Below, piece by piece: positions 10,301 to 19,307 of a DNA stretch of 64,000 bases (position 1 is its first letter; the number at the start of each line of letters is the position of its first letter). The notes below the pieces were generated by a model that saw only the letters and a list, made by a program, of their open reading frames with translations, ran no database searches and was not told the DNA's origin. Source of the DNA: Hydrotalea flava. Its GTDB lineage: Bacteria; Bacteroidota; Bacteroidia; Chitinophagales; Chitinophagaceae. The position numbers and the translations under genes were made by a program. Where the stretch lies: the NCBI RefSeq assembly GCF_001623405.1, contig NZ_LUHG01000080.1, forward strand, positions 1-64,000, written 5' to 3'.

Positions 10301-10511
10301 GGGCATAGGAGAAGGTGGCGATCAGTCTGCCCCTTTGGCGATAGCAGTAATTGGGGGCTTGATATTCTCTGCTGTTAGTACACTCATATTCTTACCAATG
10401 ATCTATTCTTATGTAGTTGGAAATCAACCCTACAAAAATCCTTCGTTTGACCCCGAAGACGAGAATAGTATTTATTATGAAGCAGGCAATACAAATAATT
10501 CATCTTTATAA
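7341..10511 (+). CDS. RND family efflux transporter, inner-membrane component
   Basis: 1056 residues, the normal length for an AcrB/CusA-type pump. Twelve membrane helices in two halves are evident, with large periplasmic loops. The fourth helix carries LALAVGILVDEGTVTIENIHR, the proton-relay position with Asp-Glu where AcrB has Asp-Asp. This places it nearer the drug/solvent branch (HAE1-like) than heavy-metal CusA, although the substrate cannot be read from sequence. The gene order TolC, RND, fusion protein with 9- and 12-nt gaps shows one operon. Confidence 0.9.
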   Translation: MNLLKGALQKPVTIIVVILAILFFSYLAIKKMRIDIFPQLGLPTVYVAQPYGGLSPEQMEGFVTSYYEYHFLYVTGVKFVESKSIQGAALIKIQFNEGTNMSQAMAEVVGYVNRAKAFMPPGTVPPFITRFDAGSVPVGELVFTSKTRTLGEISDLALFRVRPMFATLPGVSAPPPFGGNQKTVIVNVDPNKVRAYNLSPDEIVQALVKANSITPAGNIREGDQTLITSQNAVVNNVQELANVPIRIGPGPTVYIRDISSVNIGSDITTSYALVNGKRSVYIPVTKRSDASTWDVVQRVKAALPDMQAAVPSDIKVAYEFDQSGYVINSVKSLSFEGALGAVLTGLMVLLFLGDQRSALIVVLTIPMSILSAIILLNLFGQTINIMTLGGLALAVGILVDEGTVTIENIHRHLEMGKSKSKAILDGCREIFIPKLLILLCILSVFVPSLFMSGVPEGMFLPLSLSVGFAMISSFLISNTIIPVFSNWILRGNQFNHSGSHKESRFEIFRHKYIVWLEQFIKGAKWKSLAYVLGSIVLVVILFSLIGTDIFPKVDAGQAQVRLRMPTGTRIERTEGATQKLLHLADSITKGNIEASSAFIGTQPSSFPINLVYLWTSGPQESVIKFNLNKEAGIGIENFKEQMRKAVHQSLPDATISFEPGDLVEQVLNLGSSNPIEIAVLGRDLSQSRLVAEKLNNKLKSITYLRDVQIATPLDYPEIKIDIDRVKAGQLGLTVDQISKSTVAATSSSRFTQPNYWLDKNSGIAYQVQIEYPQYKINSNEQLGLVPVSGNVGNPVYLRDAASMQRITTPGEYDRINQQRFITITANIHNKDLGTALKEVNVKIASLSQLPQGVKIMVRGQSELLHETMSELQSGLLIAIIVILLMLAVNFQSFKLSLTILSIIPTVVAGSILLLLLTGKTLNIQSYMGTIMAVGVAVANAILFVTNAELHRKRDFSSGFTIIATFNRLRPILMTNIAMIAGMIPMSLGIGEGGDQSAPLAIAVIGGLIFSAVSTLIFLPMIYSYVVGNQPYKNPSFDPEDENSIYYEAGNTNNSSL

Positions 10512-10523
10512 ACCAGCATTAGC

Positions 10524-11615
10524 ATGAAAAATATTAAAGGCATATTGATTTTTACCATTGCATCTTTTACACTTGCAATGGGTTGTAAAAACAAAGAAAA
10601 CAGATTGCAAATGCCAAGAGCTACAACAGATTCAGTTGCAGCTTTTATTTTGAAAAAAGAAACCTTCAACAAGGAAGTTTCCTTCCCCGGTGAATTTCTT
10701 CCATTAGAGAAGGCCGAGATATATACTAAAGTACCCGGTTATATTAAAACCCTGAAAGTAGATATTGGGGATTGGGTTCAGGAAGGACAAGTTTTAGCGG
10801 TTTTGGAAGCACCTGAAATAATTGCCAATTATGCACAAAATCATTCGGATGTTCAAACAGCAAGGTCAAAATATATGGGAAGTTTGGATGCATACAATCG
10901 TATCTTGAATGCAGCAAAAGTAGAGGGTACCATTGCAGCAGGGGAAATAGAAAGAATCAAAAGTCAGATGTTGGCAGATAGTGCCACATTAGAAGCTGCA
11001 AAATACAGGCTTAATGCTTATGCACAATTAAAAGATTACCTGATAATCCGTGCTCCCTTCAACGGTATAGTAACCCAACGAAATGTTGACCCTGGCACCT
11101 TGGTGGGAACAGGAAACACCAATCCTATTTTGATAGTAGAAAATAATAGTATCCTTCGTTTACGCTTGCCAGTACCGGAGGCTTATGTCTCAGCTAATGT
11201 AAAAGGTGCCTCTGTTAAGTTTACTGTTGATGCTTATCCAGATGTTTTATTCAAGGCTAAATTATCCAGAAAAGCAGGAGCTTTAAATCTTACTAATAGA
11301 ACTGAAATCTGGGAATTTCTTTATGTAAACAAAGGAAATCAATTAAAACCAGGCATGTTTGCAAATGCTAACTTAACATTTTACAGGTCAACGCCTTCTT
11401 TTATGGTACCTTCTACTGCAATTGTAACCAATCAGGAAAAACGTTTTGTTATCCGATTGAAAGATGGGAAAACAGAATGGGTGGAAGTTCGCAATGGGAT
11501 TTCTGTAGATAATAAAACGGAAATTTTCGGTAACTTATCGGAAGGTGATACTTTATTAGTTAACGGAACAGATCAACTAAATACAGGAACTAACTTGAAT
11601 CCAAAATTTCAATAA
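10524..11615 (+). CDS. RND efflux membrane-fusion lipoprotein
   Basis: 363 residues. A lipobox (LAMGC, Cys near residue 21) marks it as a lipoprotein. A biotinyl-lipoyl half-motif follows (VPGYIKTLKVDIGDWVQEGQ), then a coiled-coil hairpin near residues 95-160, a second lipoyl half (IIRAPFNGIVTQR) and beta-barrel/MP domains. It joins the inner-membrane pump to the outer-membrane channel. This is the last gene of the 2.2-11.6 kb block; a MITE-like inverted repeat starts 10 nt after its stop. Confidence 0.88.
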   Translation: MKNIKGILIFTIASFTLAMGCKNKENRLQMPRATTDSVAAFILKKETFNKEVSFPGEFLPLEKAEIYTKVPGYIKTLKVDIGDWVQEGQVLAVLEAPEIIANYAQNHSDVQTARSKYMGSLDAYNRILNAAKVEGTIAAGEIERIKSQMLADSATLEAAKYRLNAYAQLKDYLIIRAPFNGIVTQRNVDPGTLVGTGNTNPILIVENNSILRLRLPVPEAYVSANVKGASVKFTVDAYPDVLFKAKLSRKAGALNLTNRTEIWEFLYVNKGNQLKPGMFANANLTFYRSTPSFMVPSTAIVTNQEKRFVIRLKDGKTEWVEVRNGISVDNKTEIFGNLSEGDTLLVNGTDQLNTGTNLNPKFQ

Positions 11616-11624
11616 AAAATATAA

Positions 11625-11776
11625 ATAACGTGTTGTGCTATTAAAATCTGTTTTCGTTTGAAACTCATTGCCTAATGGTGTTTCAGTAAACTCTGTATAA
11701 CTAATGGATGTTGAGCCAAGTTTATTGAAACTTATGCCTAGTAAGCCTTTCAGAGCGTAATAGCACAATGCGTTAT
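11625..11776. repeat. MITE-like element with 19-bp terminal inverted repeats
   Basis: ATAACGTGTTGTGCTATTA at 11625-11643 and its inverted copy at 11758-11776 match at 17 of 19 positions and enclose about 114 bp without a gene. The structure resembles a small non-autonomous insertion or an inverted-repeat remnant just behind the efflux operon. The rest of the gap to fumC (11777-11934) shows nothing recognisable. No target duplication is obvious. Confidence 0.45.
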
Positions 11777-11934
11777 AAATAATGATTTAGTGTTTGTTTA
11801 GAAAAAATAGATGTTTGAATAATGTATTAATTTCATTCGTTTATAGAGTTCGACAGATTGCCAAATAAATAGGCGTTTCTGTTTTTGTTAAAATGAATCA
11901 TGTATATCTAATAGGTGTTAATTGCCATTCAAAA

Positions 11935-13329
11935 CTATAAACCTACCATATTAGCCGGTACTACCCATTCATCAAACTGTTCAGGAGTAACATAGCCTAA
12001 TGTAACGGCCATTTCTTTTAAAGTAGTACCTTCTTTATGTGCCTTTTGTGCAATTTCAGCGGCTTTGTAATAACCAATTTTGGTGTTTAAAGCAGTAACA
12101 AGCATCAACGAATTGTCTACATGCTTTTTAATATTGGCTTCAATAGGCTCAATACCCGTAGCACATTTATCATTAAAACTTACACAGCCTTCGCCAATTA
12201 AACGGGCACTGTGTAAAAAGTTGTATACCATCATGGGTTTAAATACATTCAATTCAAAATGACCGGTAGCCCCGCCAATATTAATGGCCACATCATTCCC
12301 CATAACCTGCGCCGCAATCATGGTTAAAGCCTCACATTGGGTCGGGTTCACTTTCCCGGGCATGATAGAAGAACCGGGTTCATTGTCGGGAATATGAATT
12401 TCGCCAATGCCACTCCGTGGGCCCGATGATAACATGCGGATATCATTGGCAATTTTCATTAAACTTACGGCTACTGTTTTTAAAGCGCCATGTGCTTCCA
12501 CAATGGCATCGTGAGCAGCTAAGGCTTCAAATTTATTAGTGGCTGTAACAAAGGGTAATCCGGTTAGTTCTGCAATTTTTTTAGCTACCAACACATCATA
12601 CCCTTTTGGGGTATTAATACCTGTGCCTACTGCTGTGCCGCCCAAAGCTAACTCGCTTAAATGCGATAAACTGTTTTGAATGGCTTTTAAACCATGCGTT
12701 AGTTGTGCTACATAACCGCTAAATTCCTGGCCCAATGTTAATGGTGTAGCATCCATAAAATGGGTACGGCCAATTTTAACCACATGCATAAATGCTTTGC
12801 TTTTTTCAGCCAGGGTATCTCTCAGTTTGGTGATACCGGGAATGGTAGTTTCCATCAGCATTTTGTAAGCTGCAATGTGCATGGCTGTTGGAAAGGTATC
12901 GTTGGAAGATTGCGATTTATTCACATCATCATTCGGGTGTAAAAATTTTTCTTTATCGGTTAATTGTCCACCTTTTAATACATGAGCCCTGTATGCAATT
13001 ACTTCGTTTACGTTCATATTACTTTGTGTGCCGCTTCCCGTTTGCCATACTACCAGCGGAAATTGCTCATCTAATTTTCCGGCTAAAATTTCATCGCAAA
13101 CGGTAGCAATGGCCTTGCATTTTTCTTCCGATAAAACACCCAATTCAAAATTGGCTAAAGCAGCAGCTTTTTTTAAATAAGCAAATGCCTGTATAATGGG
13201 TTTGGGCATTTGATTAATATCTCTTGCAATCTTAAAATTTTCTACACTTCTTTCTGTTTGTGCACCCCAGTATACATGTGCGGGTACTTTTACCTCGCCC
13301 ATGGTATCTTTTTCAATTCTGTATTCCAT
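11935..13329 (-). CDS. fumC: Fumarate hydratase class II
   Basis: 464 residues, the normal length of class II fumarase, which interconverts fumarate and malate in the TCA cycle as a cytoplasmic homotetramer. The superfamily signature [11 protein letters not shown] is present near residue 317, along with [12 protein letters not shown] and the TGIEPIEAN segment. It is transcribed away from the fucosidase gene. A TAACTTTG box on the minus strand at 13375-13382 is a likely -7 element. Confidence 0.95.
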   Translation of the reverse strand: MEYRIEKDTMGEVKVPAHVYWGAQTERSVENFKIARDINQMPKPIIQAFAYLKKAAALANFELGVLSEEKCKAIATVCDEILAGKLDEQFPLVVWQTGSGTQSNMNVNEVIAYRAHVLKGGQLTDKEKFLHPNDDVNKSQSSNDTFPTAMHIAAYKMLMETTIPGITKLRDTLAEKSKAFMHVVKIGRTHFMDATPLTLGQEFSGYVAQLTHGLKAIQNSLSHLSELALGGTAVGTGINTPKGYDVLVAKKIAELTGLPFVTATNKFEALAAHDAIVEAHGALKTVAVSLMKIANDIRMLSSGPRSGIGEIHIPDNEPGSSIMPGKVNPTQCEALTMIAAQVMGNDVAINIGGATGHFELNVFKPMMVYNFLHSARLIGEGCVSFNDKCATGIEPIEANIKKHVDNSLMLVTALNTKIGYYKAAEIAQKAHKEGTTLKEMAVTLGYVTPEQFDEWVVPANMVGL

Positions 13330-13374
13330 GCTGTATGTTTTTTAGGATAATAAAATAACTTTTTGAAGACGGCG

Positions 13375-13382
13375 CAAAGTTA
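13375..13382 (-). promoter_or_regulatory. Probable -7 promoter element of fumC
   Basis: The minus strand reads TAACTTTG, matching the Bacteroidota -7 consensus TAnnTTTG, about 45 bp before the fumC start. A clear -33 TTTG is not visible. Confidence 0.4.
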
Positions 13383-13474
13383 TGACTAAGTTTTATTTGG
13401 GTTTAAAAATGTAGGATTTGTTGAAGCAAGGAAGATATTAACGTAATATTGGTATGGCTAAATGAAAATGTATT

Positions 13475-14869
13475 ATGTTTAAAATATACTTATTCGTTTT
13501 TTTATTTGTTTTTTCAACAGTTGGCATGTCACAAACCGGTGCAAATGGTTTACAAATATTACCACTTCCTTCAAAAGCGCAGTTGGTATGGCAGGATCAG
13601 TCGTTTTACCTGTTTGTTCATTTTGGTCCCAATACATTTACCAATAAAGAATGGGGTTTGGGTGATGAGCCGGAAAATGTTTTTAACCCAACAGCATTAG
13701 ATTGTAATCAATGGGCACGTATTGCCAAAGCGGCCGGTGCCAAAGGCATTATACTTACGGCCAAACACCATGATGGTTTTTGTTTATGGCCCAGTAAATT
13801 CAGTACACATACGGTGGCCCAAAGTAAATGGCAAAATGGTAGGGGAGATGTTTTAAAAGCCTGTGCTGAAGCCTGTAAAGCAAATGGTTTAAAGTTTGGG
13901 GTGTATTTATCGCCTTGGGATAGGAACCATCCTCAATATGGCACCCTGGCTTATAATACTGTATTTGTAAATATGTTGAAAGAAGTTTTTACAAATTATG
14001 GGCATATAACCGAATTGTGGTGGGATGGTGCCAATGGGGAAGGGCCTAATGGGAAAAAACAAATGTATGATTGGCCATTGTTTGAAAAAACGGTACGTCA
14101 ACTTTCGCCTGAAACCCTTATTATTAGTGATATTGGCCCAGATATTCGATGGGTGGGCAATGAAAAAGGTATTGCAGGAACTACCAATTGGAACATTTTA
14201 GATACCGCCGGATTTATCCGTGGCATAGGTGCACCGCCTTCAGATACTTTACAATCGGGTAATTACAATGGTTGTTGTTTTATACCTGCAGCGTGTGATG
14301 TTAGCATCAGGCCTGGTTGGTTTTATCATGCAAAAGAAGATAGTTTGATAAAAACGCCCCAGCAATTGTTTGGTTTGTATGCAAAAAGTATTGGCAGGGG
14401 TGCTAATTTATTACTCAATGTGCCACCCAACCGGCAAGGGCGGTTTAGTACACCCGATTCAGCAGCTTTAATAGGTTTTAAAGCGTTGCTTGAAAGGGCT
14501 TTTAAAACAGAACTGCTAACAGATAATGCAATGATGAATACGGTTCATTTAAGCAAAAAATCTGTAAAAAGAAGATATCCGGGATACAACTATATTTTTA
14601 AAAAACCGGTTATGCTGAATTGTATGGTGTTAGAAGAAGACATAACAAGGGGCCAGGCCATTAGCAGTCTTAAAATTACCGTTAGTTTGCATGGTGTGGT
14701 ACAGCAATCTATTACCATAACTACTGTTGGTCATCGGCGTATGGTTTGTTTCCCAAGTTGCAGTGCAACTGAAGTTTCAGTAGTAGTTACCGGCGCAAAA
14801 AATTTACCGTATATAAAAAGCATCAAAGCTTATCAAATGCCCGATGATGTATTGCAGTTGGTATTATAA
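13475..14869 (+). CDS. GH29 alpha-L-fucosidase, secreted
   Basis: 464 residues with an N-terminal signal peptide ending near VGMSQ. The GH29 core is visible: FYLFVHFGPNTF, AKHHDGFCLWPS, KFGVYLSPWDRN, and ELWWDGANG, whose Asp is the expected nucleophile. NLLLNVPPNRQGRF is near the end of the catalytic domain. A short C-terminal beta domain follows. The enzyme releases alpha-L-fucose from glycans in the periplasm or outside. No signs of a full polysaccharide-utilisation locus lie beside it. It converges on the enoyl-CoA hydratase gene with a 2-nt gap. Confidence 0.88.
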   Translation: MFKIYLFVFLFVFSTVGMSQTGANGLQILPLPSKAQLVWQDQSFYLFVHFGPNTFTNKEWGLGDEPENVFNPTALDCNQWARIAKAAGAKGIILTAKHHDGFCLWPSKFSTHTVAQSKWQNGRGDVLKACAEACKANGLKFGVYLSPWDRNHPQYGTLAYNTVFVNMLKEVFTNYGHITELWWDGANGEGPNGKKQMYDWPLFEKTVRQLSPETLIISDIGPDIRWVGNEKGIAGTTNWNILDTAGFIRGIGAPPSDTLQSGNYNGCCFIPAACDVSIRPGWFYHAKEDSLIKTPQQLFGLYAKSIGRGANLLLNVPPNRQGRFSTPDSAALIGFKALLERAFKTELLTDNAMMNTVHLSKKSVKRRYPGYNYIFKKPVMLNCMVLEEDITRGQAISSLKITVSLHGVVQQSITITTVGHRRMVCFPSCSATEVSVVVTGAKNLPYIKSIKAYQMPDDVLQLVL

Positions 14870-14871
14870 TT

Positions 14872-15648
14872 TTATTTTCCGCTGAATACCGGTTTTCTTT
14901 TTTCAATAAATGCCTGTGTGCCTTCCTGCATATCGTCTGTAGCAAAGCAAAAGCCAAAAGCATCAATTTCTACCGCATAACCATCTCTGGCTTCATCAAA
15001 GGCAGCATTTACGGCGCTAATGCAGGCGCCAATGGCCAATGGTGCTTTGGTATTGATGTTGGCTAGCAGCTTGTAAGTTTCCGGTAATAATTGTTCGGGT
15101 TCAAAAACATGATTGACTAAACCATATTGTAAGGCAGTAGTAGTATCAATCATATTACCGCTGATTAATAATTCAATGGCACGGCCTTTGCCAATGAGTT
15201 GTACCAAGCGTTGTGTGCCGCCATAGCCGGGTATTAAACCTAGGTTTACTTCAGGCTGGCCAAATTTGGCATTATTTGCTGCTACCCTAAAATGGCAGCT
15301 CATGGCTAACTCACAACCGCCACCTAACGCAAATCCATTGACGGCAGCTATAATAGGCTTGGGGCAGTTTTCTATTCTAAAAAAAGTATCTTGTCCGGCC
15401 TTGGCCAATGCTTTCCCTTCTTCAACCGATAAGCCTTTGAATTCGGTAATATCAGCACCGGCTACAAATGCTTTGGTACCTGCACCGGTAATTACTGCCG
15501 ATAAAATTTCATCGTTGGTATACACTTCATCCAATGCTTTATTTAAATCATCAAACACAGCTTTGTTTAATGCATTTAGTTTATCGGGCCGGTTAATAGT
15601 AATGGTAAATATGTGGTTGTTTAATTCAGTTAAAATAGTAGTATACAT
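14872..15648 (-). CDS. Enoyl-CoA hydratase/isomerase family protein
   Basis: 258 residues, the classic crotonase length. It shows the oxyanion-hole segments AGADITEF and GGGCELAM. The two catalytic Glu regions are PEVNLGLIPGYGGTQRL and RAIELLISG. Both Glu residues are kept, so hydration of 2-enoyl-CoA in beta-oxidation is likely. It sits 3 nt downstream of a B12-binding-domain gene on the same strand, which suggests a link to acyl-CoA or methylmalonyl-CoA metabolism. Confidence 0.88.
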   Translation of the reverse strand: MYTTILTELNNHIFTITINRPDKLNALNKAVFDDLNKALDEVYTNDEILSAVITGAGTKAFVAGADITEFKGLSVEEGKALAKAGQDTFFRIENCPKPIIAAVNGFALGGGCELAMSCHFRVAANNAKFGQPEVNLGLIPGYGGTQRLVQLIGKGRAIELLISGNMIDTTTALQYGLVNHVFEPEQLLPETYKLLANINTKAPLAIGACISAVNAAFDEARDGYAVEIDAFGFCFATDDMQEGTQAFIEKRKPVFSGK

Positions 15649-15651
15649 AGT

Positions 15652-16071
15652 TTAAAATTTTCGGTGTTCAATGGTCCATTCCTGAATATAAATGGCAATT
15701 TCGCTAACAGGGGTGCCCGGGGCAAACAATTTGCCAACGCCTAATTGTTGTAAAGCTTTCATATCATCATCGGGAATAATGCCGCCGCCGGTAAGCAAAA
15801 CATCGTGCATTTGTTTTTCTTTCATTAATTCTAATATACGTGGAAAAACTGTCATGTGCGCACCACTTAAAATACTAATGCCAATGGCATCTACATCTTC
15901 CTGTAAAGCTGCATTTACTACCATTTCTGGTGTTTGCCGCAATCCGGTATAAATTACTTCCATTCCTGCATCACGAAGGGCAGTGGCAATAATTTTTGCG
16001 CCCCTGTCGTGGCCATCTAATCCCACTTTCGCTACTAACACCCTAATGGGCCTGTTCATTACTGTTGTCAT
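15652..16071 (-). CDS. Stand-alone cobalamin-binding protein (methylmalonyl-CoA mutase C-terminal type)
   Basis: 139 residues made up of only the B12-binding Rossmann domain. The base-off/His-on motif DGHDRG is at residues 19-24, followed by SILSG and [11 protein letters not shown], as in the C-terminal part of methylmalonyl-CoA mutase. Single-domain versions act as the small subunit of isobutyryl-CoA or methylmalonyl-CoA mutase-type enzymes. The large subunit is not in the window. Probably co-transcribed with the hydratase gene downstream. Confidence 0.88.
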   Translation of the reverse strand: MTTVMNRPIRVLVAKVGLDGHDRGAKIIATALRDAGMEVIYTGLRQTPEMVVNAALQEDVDAIGISILSGAHMTVFPRILELMKEKQMHDVLLTGGGIIPDDDMKALQQLGVGKLFAPGTPVSEIAIYIQEWTIEHRKF

Positions 16072-16113
16072 GCAATCGTTTGATTTGTGTTGGCAAAAGT
16101 AAGTAAAGCAACA

Positions 16114-17706
16114 TTATTGTTGGGCATATCGGTAATAAGGCGCTTTTAACTGCGCAATTCTTTTTGCTATCCATGAGTTTAATTGCTGATTGCCGTTTTG
16201 AAAAAATATGATTTTTGTACCGTTCTCCCTGGCCAACGGATTATTCAGGGAATCGACCACTGTATGTTTTTCAAAAAACTGAAATGCGGTATCACTATTA
16301 TCGGGCAAGTGTTTTCCTACCAATATTAAATTTTGAATGTGGTAATGATTGGGCATCCATAATAAAAATGAAGCATTATCACTATATACTTCGGGTAAAT
16401 GATATTGCGGGCCATAATAATTCATAGCCCCTGCAAAGGCATAATTACGGCTGAAAATGAAGGTGTTGTTTTTATCCGTTGCCGATAAACTATTGTAAAA
16501 ATGCGCCAGTTTAGTGGTGGTGCTTTTCCAGCCTATCATATCTGCAAAATCTTGCGGAAGGGGGTGCATTTGTTGGTCTTCCCACTTAAACAAACCCGTT
16601 TGGTTTAAATGGGTACGCGAATAATAAGCTGCTAATTTTTCCGGTGCTGCTACAGGTAATAACAGTGGCAGGGCAAATGAACCCAATAATACGGAAAATA
16701 CCAATACCGGATATTTTACCCAACGTGCATGGGTTTGTGTAAATTGTTCAATAGCATAACCCCCAAATGCAAATAAAACAGGGTATAGCCCTAATGCATA
16801 ATAATCTTTTCCATGCAATAGCAATAATAATGCTATCACAGTTAAATAAGCCCATCCGTATAACCTGAATTTTTTGCCTGCCGGTGAGAAGTATACCCAA
16901 ATAAGGCCGGTAATCCATATATAAAAACAAGGCAGGTTCATGAATAACTGACCCATTAAAAAATCTTTGTAACTAATATGTACTAACTGCGATTGTTGTA
17001 ATTCCTGCATGTGATGCATTACAGGATAACGGTGTAGGTATTGCCAGATGAGATTGGGTAAAAAAATAAGAAAGCCTATTATGGCGGCAATATAAACTGC
17101 CGTTTGGGTAAACAGCTTTCTTTGTTGCGTTAATAATAACCCAACGGTAATGCCTATAGCATAGAATAAAACAGAATCTTTGCTTAATAAACCTAAACCT
17201 AAAGCAATGCCACTCATGTAAATCCATTTGCGTTTTTCAGTAACTATCCATTGAAACCAGCAAAAGCCAATGGCTGTATAAAAAAATACTTCTAAAAAAT
17301 TGGGTTGAAATAAATAAAACAAACGTAGGTAACCATCCAATACAAAAGGTAGCCAGCCTAATATAATTGCCAAAGCTTTGCCACCTAATTGAATAATGAT
17401 TTTGCCTACTAACAAAAAAGTAAAACAGCCAAATAATGCGGGCCAGATTTTAATCCAAAACACACCATCACCAAAATAGTTTGAAATACACCCAAACAAA
17501 GAGAGTAAAGGTGGCGCTTCAAGATATCCCCATGCTAAATGCCTTGCTTCGGCTAAATATAAAAATTCATCGCGGTGCGGTTCATACAAGCTGCTCTGCA
17601 AAAAAAATGGAAGTAACAGTTGAATGAAGGCCAGTAAAAACAGTAGTTTATAGACAGGCTTCATCTTTTTTGTGGTAAGATAAAGCATACTACTTTTTTC
17701 TAACAA
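16114..17706 (-). CDS. Glycosyltransferase family 39-type membrane protein
   Basis: 530 residues with about ten predicted membrane helices in the first 350 residues. The first loop has HRDEFLYLAEARHLAWGYLEAPPL, the Asp-Glu motif of ArnT/PMT-like (GT39/GT83) transferases that use polyprenyl-phosphate sugars on the periplasmic side. The last 150 residues are a soluble domain. The initial 14 residues may be an over-extension, since another Met lies at residue 15. The acceptor is unknown. Confidence 0.8.
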   Translation of the reverse strand: MLEKSSMLYLTTKKMKPVYKLLFLLAFIQLLLPFFLQSSLYEPHRDEFLYLAEARHLAWGYLEAPPLLSLFGCISNYFGDGVFWIKIWPALFGCFTFLLVGKIIIQLGGKALAIILGWLPFVLDGYLRLFYLFQPNFLEVFFYTAIGFCWFQWIVTEKRKWIYMSGIALGLGLLSKDSVLFYAIGITVGLLLTQQRKLFTQTAVYIAAIIGFLIFLPNLIWQYLHRYPVMHHMQELQQSQLVHISYKDFLMGQLFMNLPCFYIWITGLIWVYFSPAGKKFRLYGWAYLTVIALLLLLHGKDYYALGLYPVLFAFGGYAIEQFTQTHARWVKYPVLVFSVLLGSFALPLLLPVAAPEKLAAYYSRTHLNQTGLFKWEDQQMHPLPQDFADMIGWKSTTTKLAHFYNSLSATDKNNTFIFSRNYAFAGAMNYYGPQYHLPEVYSDNASFLLWMPNHYHIQNLILVGKHLPDNSDTAFQFFEKHTVVDSLNNPLARENGTKIIFFQNGNQQLNSWIAKRIAQLKAPYYRYAQQ

Positions 17707-17720
17707 TTTTTTTTAAAAAA

Positions 17721-19241
17721 TTAGGCCTGCATGAGTTGCAGTGTATGTTTGATGCGGTGAATGGTGGCTTCTCTGCCAATAGTCGCTGCAATATCAAAAA
17801 CATGTGGCCCAAATTTACCGCCTACCAGCATAATGCGAAAAGGCAACATCAGTTCGCCAGGTTTTAGCTGATGTGCTGCGGCCATTTCTTTAAAATCTTT
17901 TTCTAAATTTTCCGCATCCCAAATGGTTGCTAATTCTAATGTGCGTATCAGTTCTGCAAAAAACTGTTGTTTGGCTGCGTTCCATTTTCCGGCTATGGAG
18001 GCGGTATCTATTTGTTCAGGATGTTGAAAGAAAAAAGATGATTGGGCTACAAAGTCGGGTAATACCTGGCAACGTTCTTTCACCAATTCCATTACTTTGT
18101 ACAAATAGGCATCATTAGTAATGTTAATGCTTGCGTTTTCAAAATAGGGCTTTACTTTATCAGCATATTGTTGAACGGGAAGTTTTTGTAACCAAGAATG
18201 GTTAAACCATTTTGCTTTTTCATAATCAAATTTGGCACCGCCTTTATGTATCCGTTCAATTGAAAATTTTTCAATTAATTCCTGTAACGAAAATATTTCC
18301 TGTCCGCTTCCATCATTCCAGCCCAACATGGCCAGCATATTTACAAATGCTTCGGGTAAAAAGCCGCGTTCTTTAAAACCGGTGGTGGTATTGCCGGTAG
18401 CAGGGTCGGTCCAATCCATGGCAAAAACCGGGAATCCCAATCTTTCACCATCCCGTTTACTGAGTTTACCATTGCCATCGGGTTTTAATATTAAGGGTAA
18501 ATGCGCCCATTGCGGCATTTTATTCAATCCAAACAAATAGTTCCAAAGTAATATATGTACCGGAGCGCTGGGCAGCCATTCTTCTCCTCTAAAAGCATGC
18601 GTAATTTGCATTAAATAATCATCTACCACAACGGCAAGGTGATAGGTAGGCATACCATCTGCTTTCAATAAAACTTTATCATCGCATAAACTGGTATTAA
18701 ATTCAACGGTTCCTCTTATCATATCATGGCAGGTAACCGTTTCATGCTCCGGCATTTTAATCCGTATTACATAAGGGGTGTTATTCGACAATTTTTCTAA
18801 TACTGCTTCCGGACTTAATGTAAGCGAATTGGTGCATTGCCTGCGGGTTTGATGATTGTATTGGAAATTAGGAATGGCTTTGCGCTTTTCCTCTAATTCC
18901 GCCGGTGTATCAAAAGCATAATAGGCATGGCCTTTTTCAACCAATTTTAATGCATATTGTTTGTATATTTCTTTTCTTTCACTTTGGCGGTAAGGCGCAA
19001 ATGGGCCACCGTTAACAGGACTTTCTTCCGGAACCAATCCACACCATTGCAAACAATCAAATATGTATTGCTCGGCACCTTCCACAAAACGGGTTTGGTC
19101 GGTATCTTCTATTCTTACAATAAAACTGCCCTTGTGTTGCTTGGCAAATAAATAATTAAATAATACAGTGCGTACACCTCCTAAATGCAAACCACCGGTG
19201 GGCGATGGGGCAAAACGAACCCTTACTTTTTTATTTTCCAT
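17721..19241 (-). CDS. gltX: Glutamyl-tRNA synthetase
   Basis: 506 residues when started at the ATG at 19241; a longer frame to 19280 adds 13 atypical residues. Class I synthetase motifs are present: the HIGH-like PSPTGGLHLGG at the N-terminus and the KMSKS-like KLSKRDG near residue 255. The enzyme charges tRNA-Glu in the cytoplasm. A TATCTTTG box (minus strand, 19246-19253) lies only 4 nt before this ATG, so the transcript may have little or no leader. Confidence 0.95.
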   Translation of the reverse strand: MENKKVRVRFAPSPTGGLHLGGVRTVLFNYLFAKQHKGSFIVRIEDTDQTRFVEGAEQYIFDCLQWCGLVPEESPVNGGPFAPYRQSERKEIYKQYALKLVEKGHAYYAFDTPAELEEKRKAIPNFQYNHQTRRQCTNSLTLSPEAVLEKLSNNTPYVIRIKMPEHETVTCHDMIRGTVEFNTSLCDDKVLLKADGMPTYHLAVVVDDYLMQITHAFRGEEWLPSAPVHILLWNYLFGLNKMPQWAHLPLILKPDGNGKLSKRDGERLGFPVFAMDWTDPATGNTTTGFKERGFLPEAFVNMLAMLGWNDGSGQEIFSLQELIEKFSIERIHKGGAKFDYEKAKWFNHSWLQKLPVQQYADKVKPYFENASINITNDAYLYKVMELVKERCQVLPDFVAQSSFFFQHPEQIDTASIAGKWNAAKQQFFAELIRTLELATIWDAENLEKDFKEMAAAHQLKPGELMLPFRIMLVGGKFGPHVFDIAATIGREATIHRIKHTLQLMQA

Positions 19242-19245
19242 GCTG

Positions 19246-19253
19246 CAAAGATA
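19246..19253 (-). promoter_or_regulatory. Probable -7 element of gltX
   Basis: The minus strand reads TATCTTTG, a perfect TAnnTTTG box, immediately upstream of the chosen gltX start. It argues against the longer upstream start and suggests a nearly leaderless mRNA. Confidence 0.4.
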
Positions 19254-19295
19254 ATACTGCCGCTTACTTTCTATGCACATAAATGTATTTAGAAA

Positions 19296-19303
19296 TATCT
19301 TTG
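19296..19303 (+). promoter_or_regulatory. Probable -7 element of the polysaccharide deacetylase gene
   Basis: TATCTTTG on the plus strand, 4 nt before the ATG at 19308. It is a back-to-back counterpart of the gltX box, again suggesting a nearly leaderless transcript. Confidence 0.35.
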
Positions 19304-19307
19304 TACC

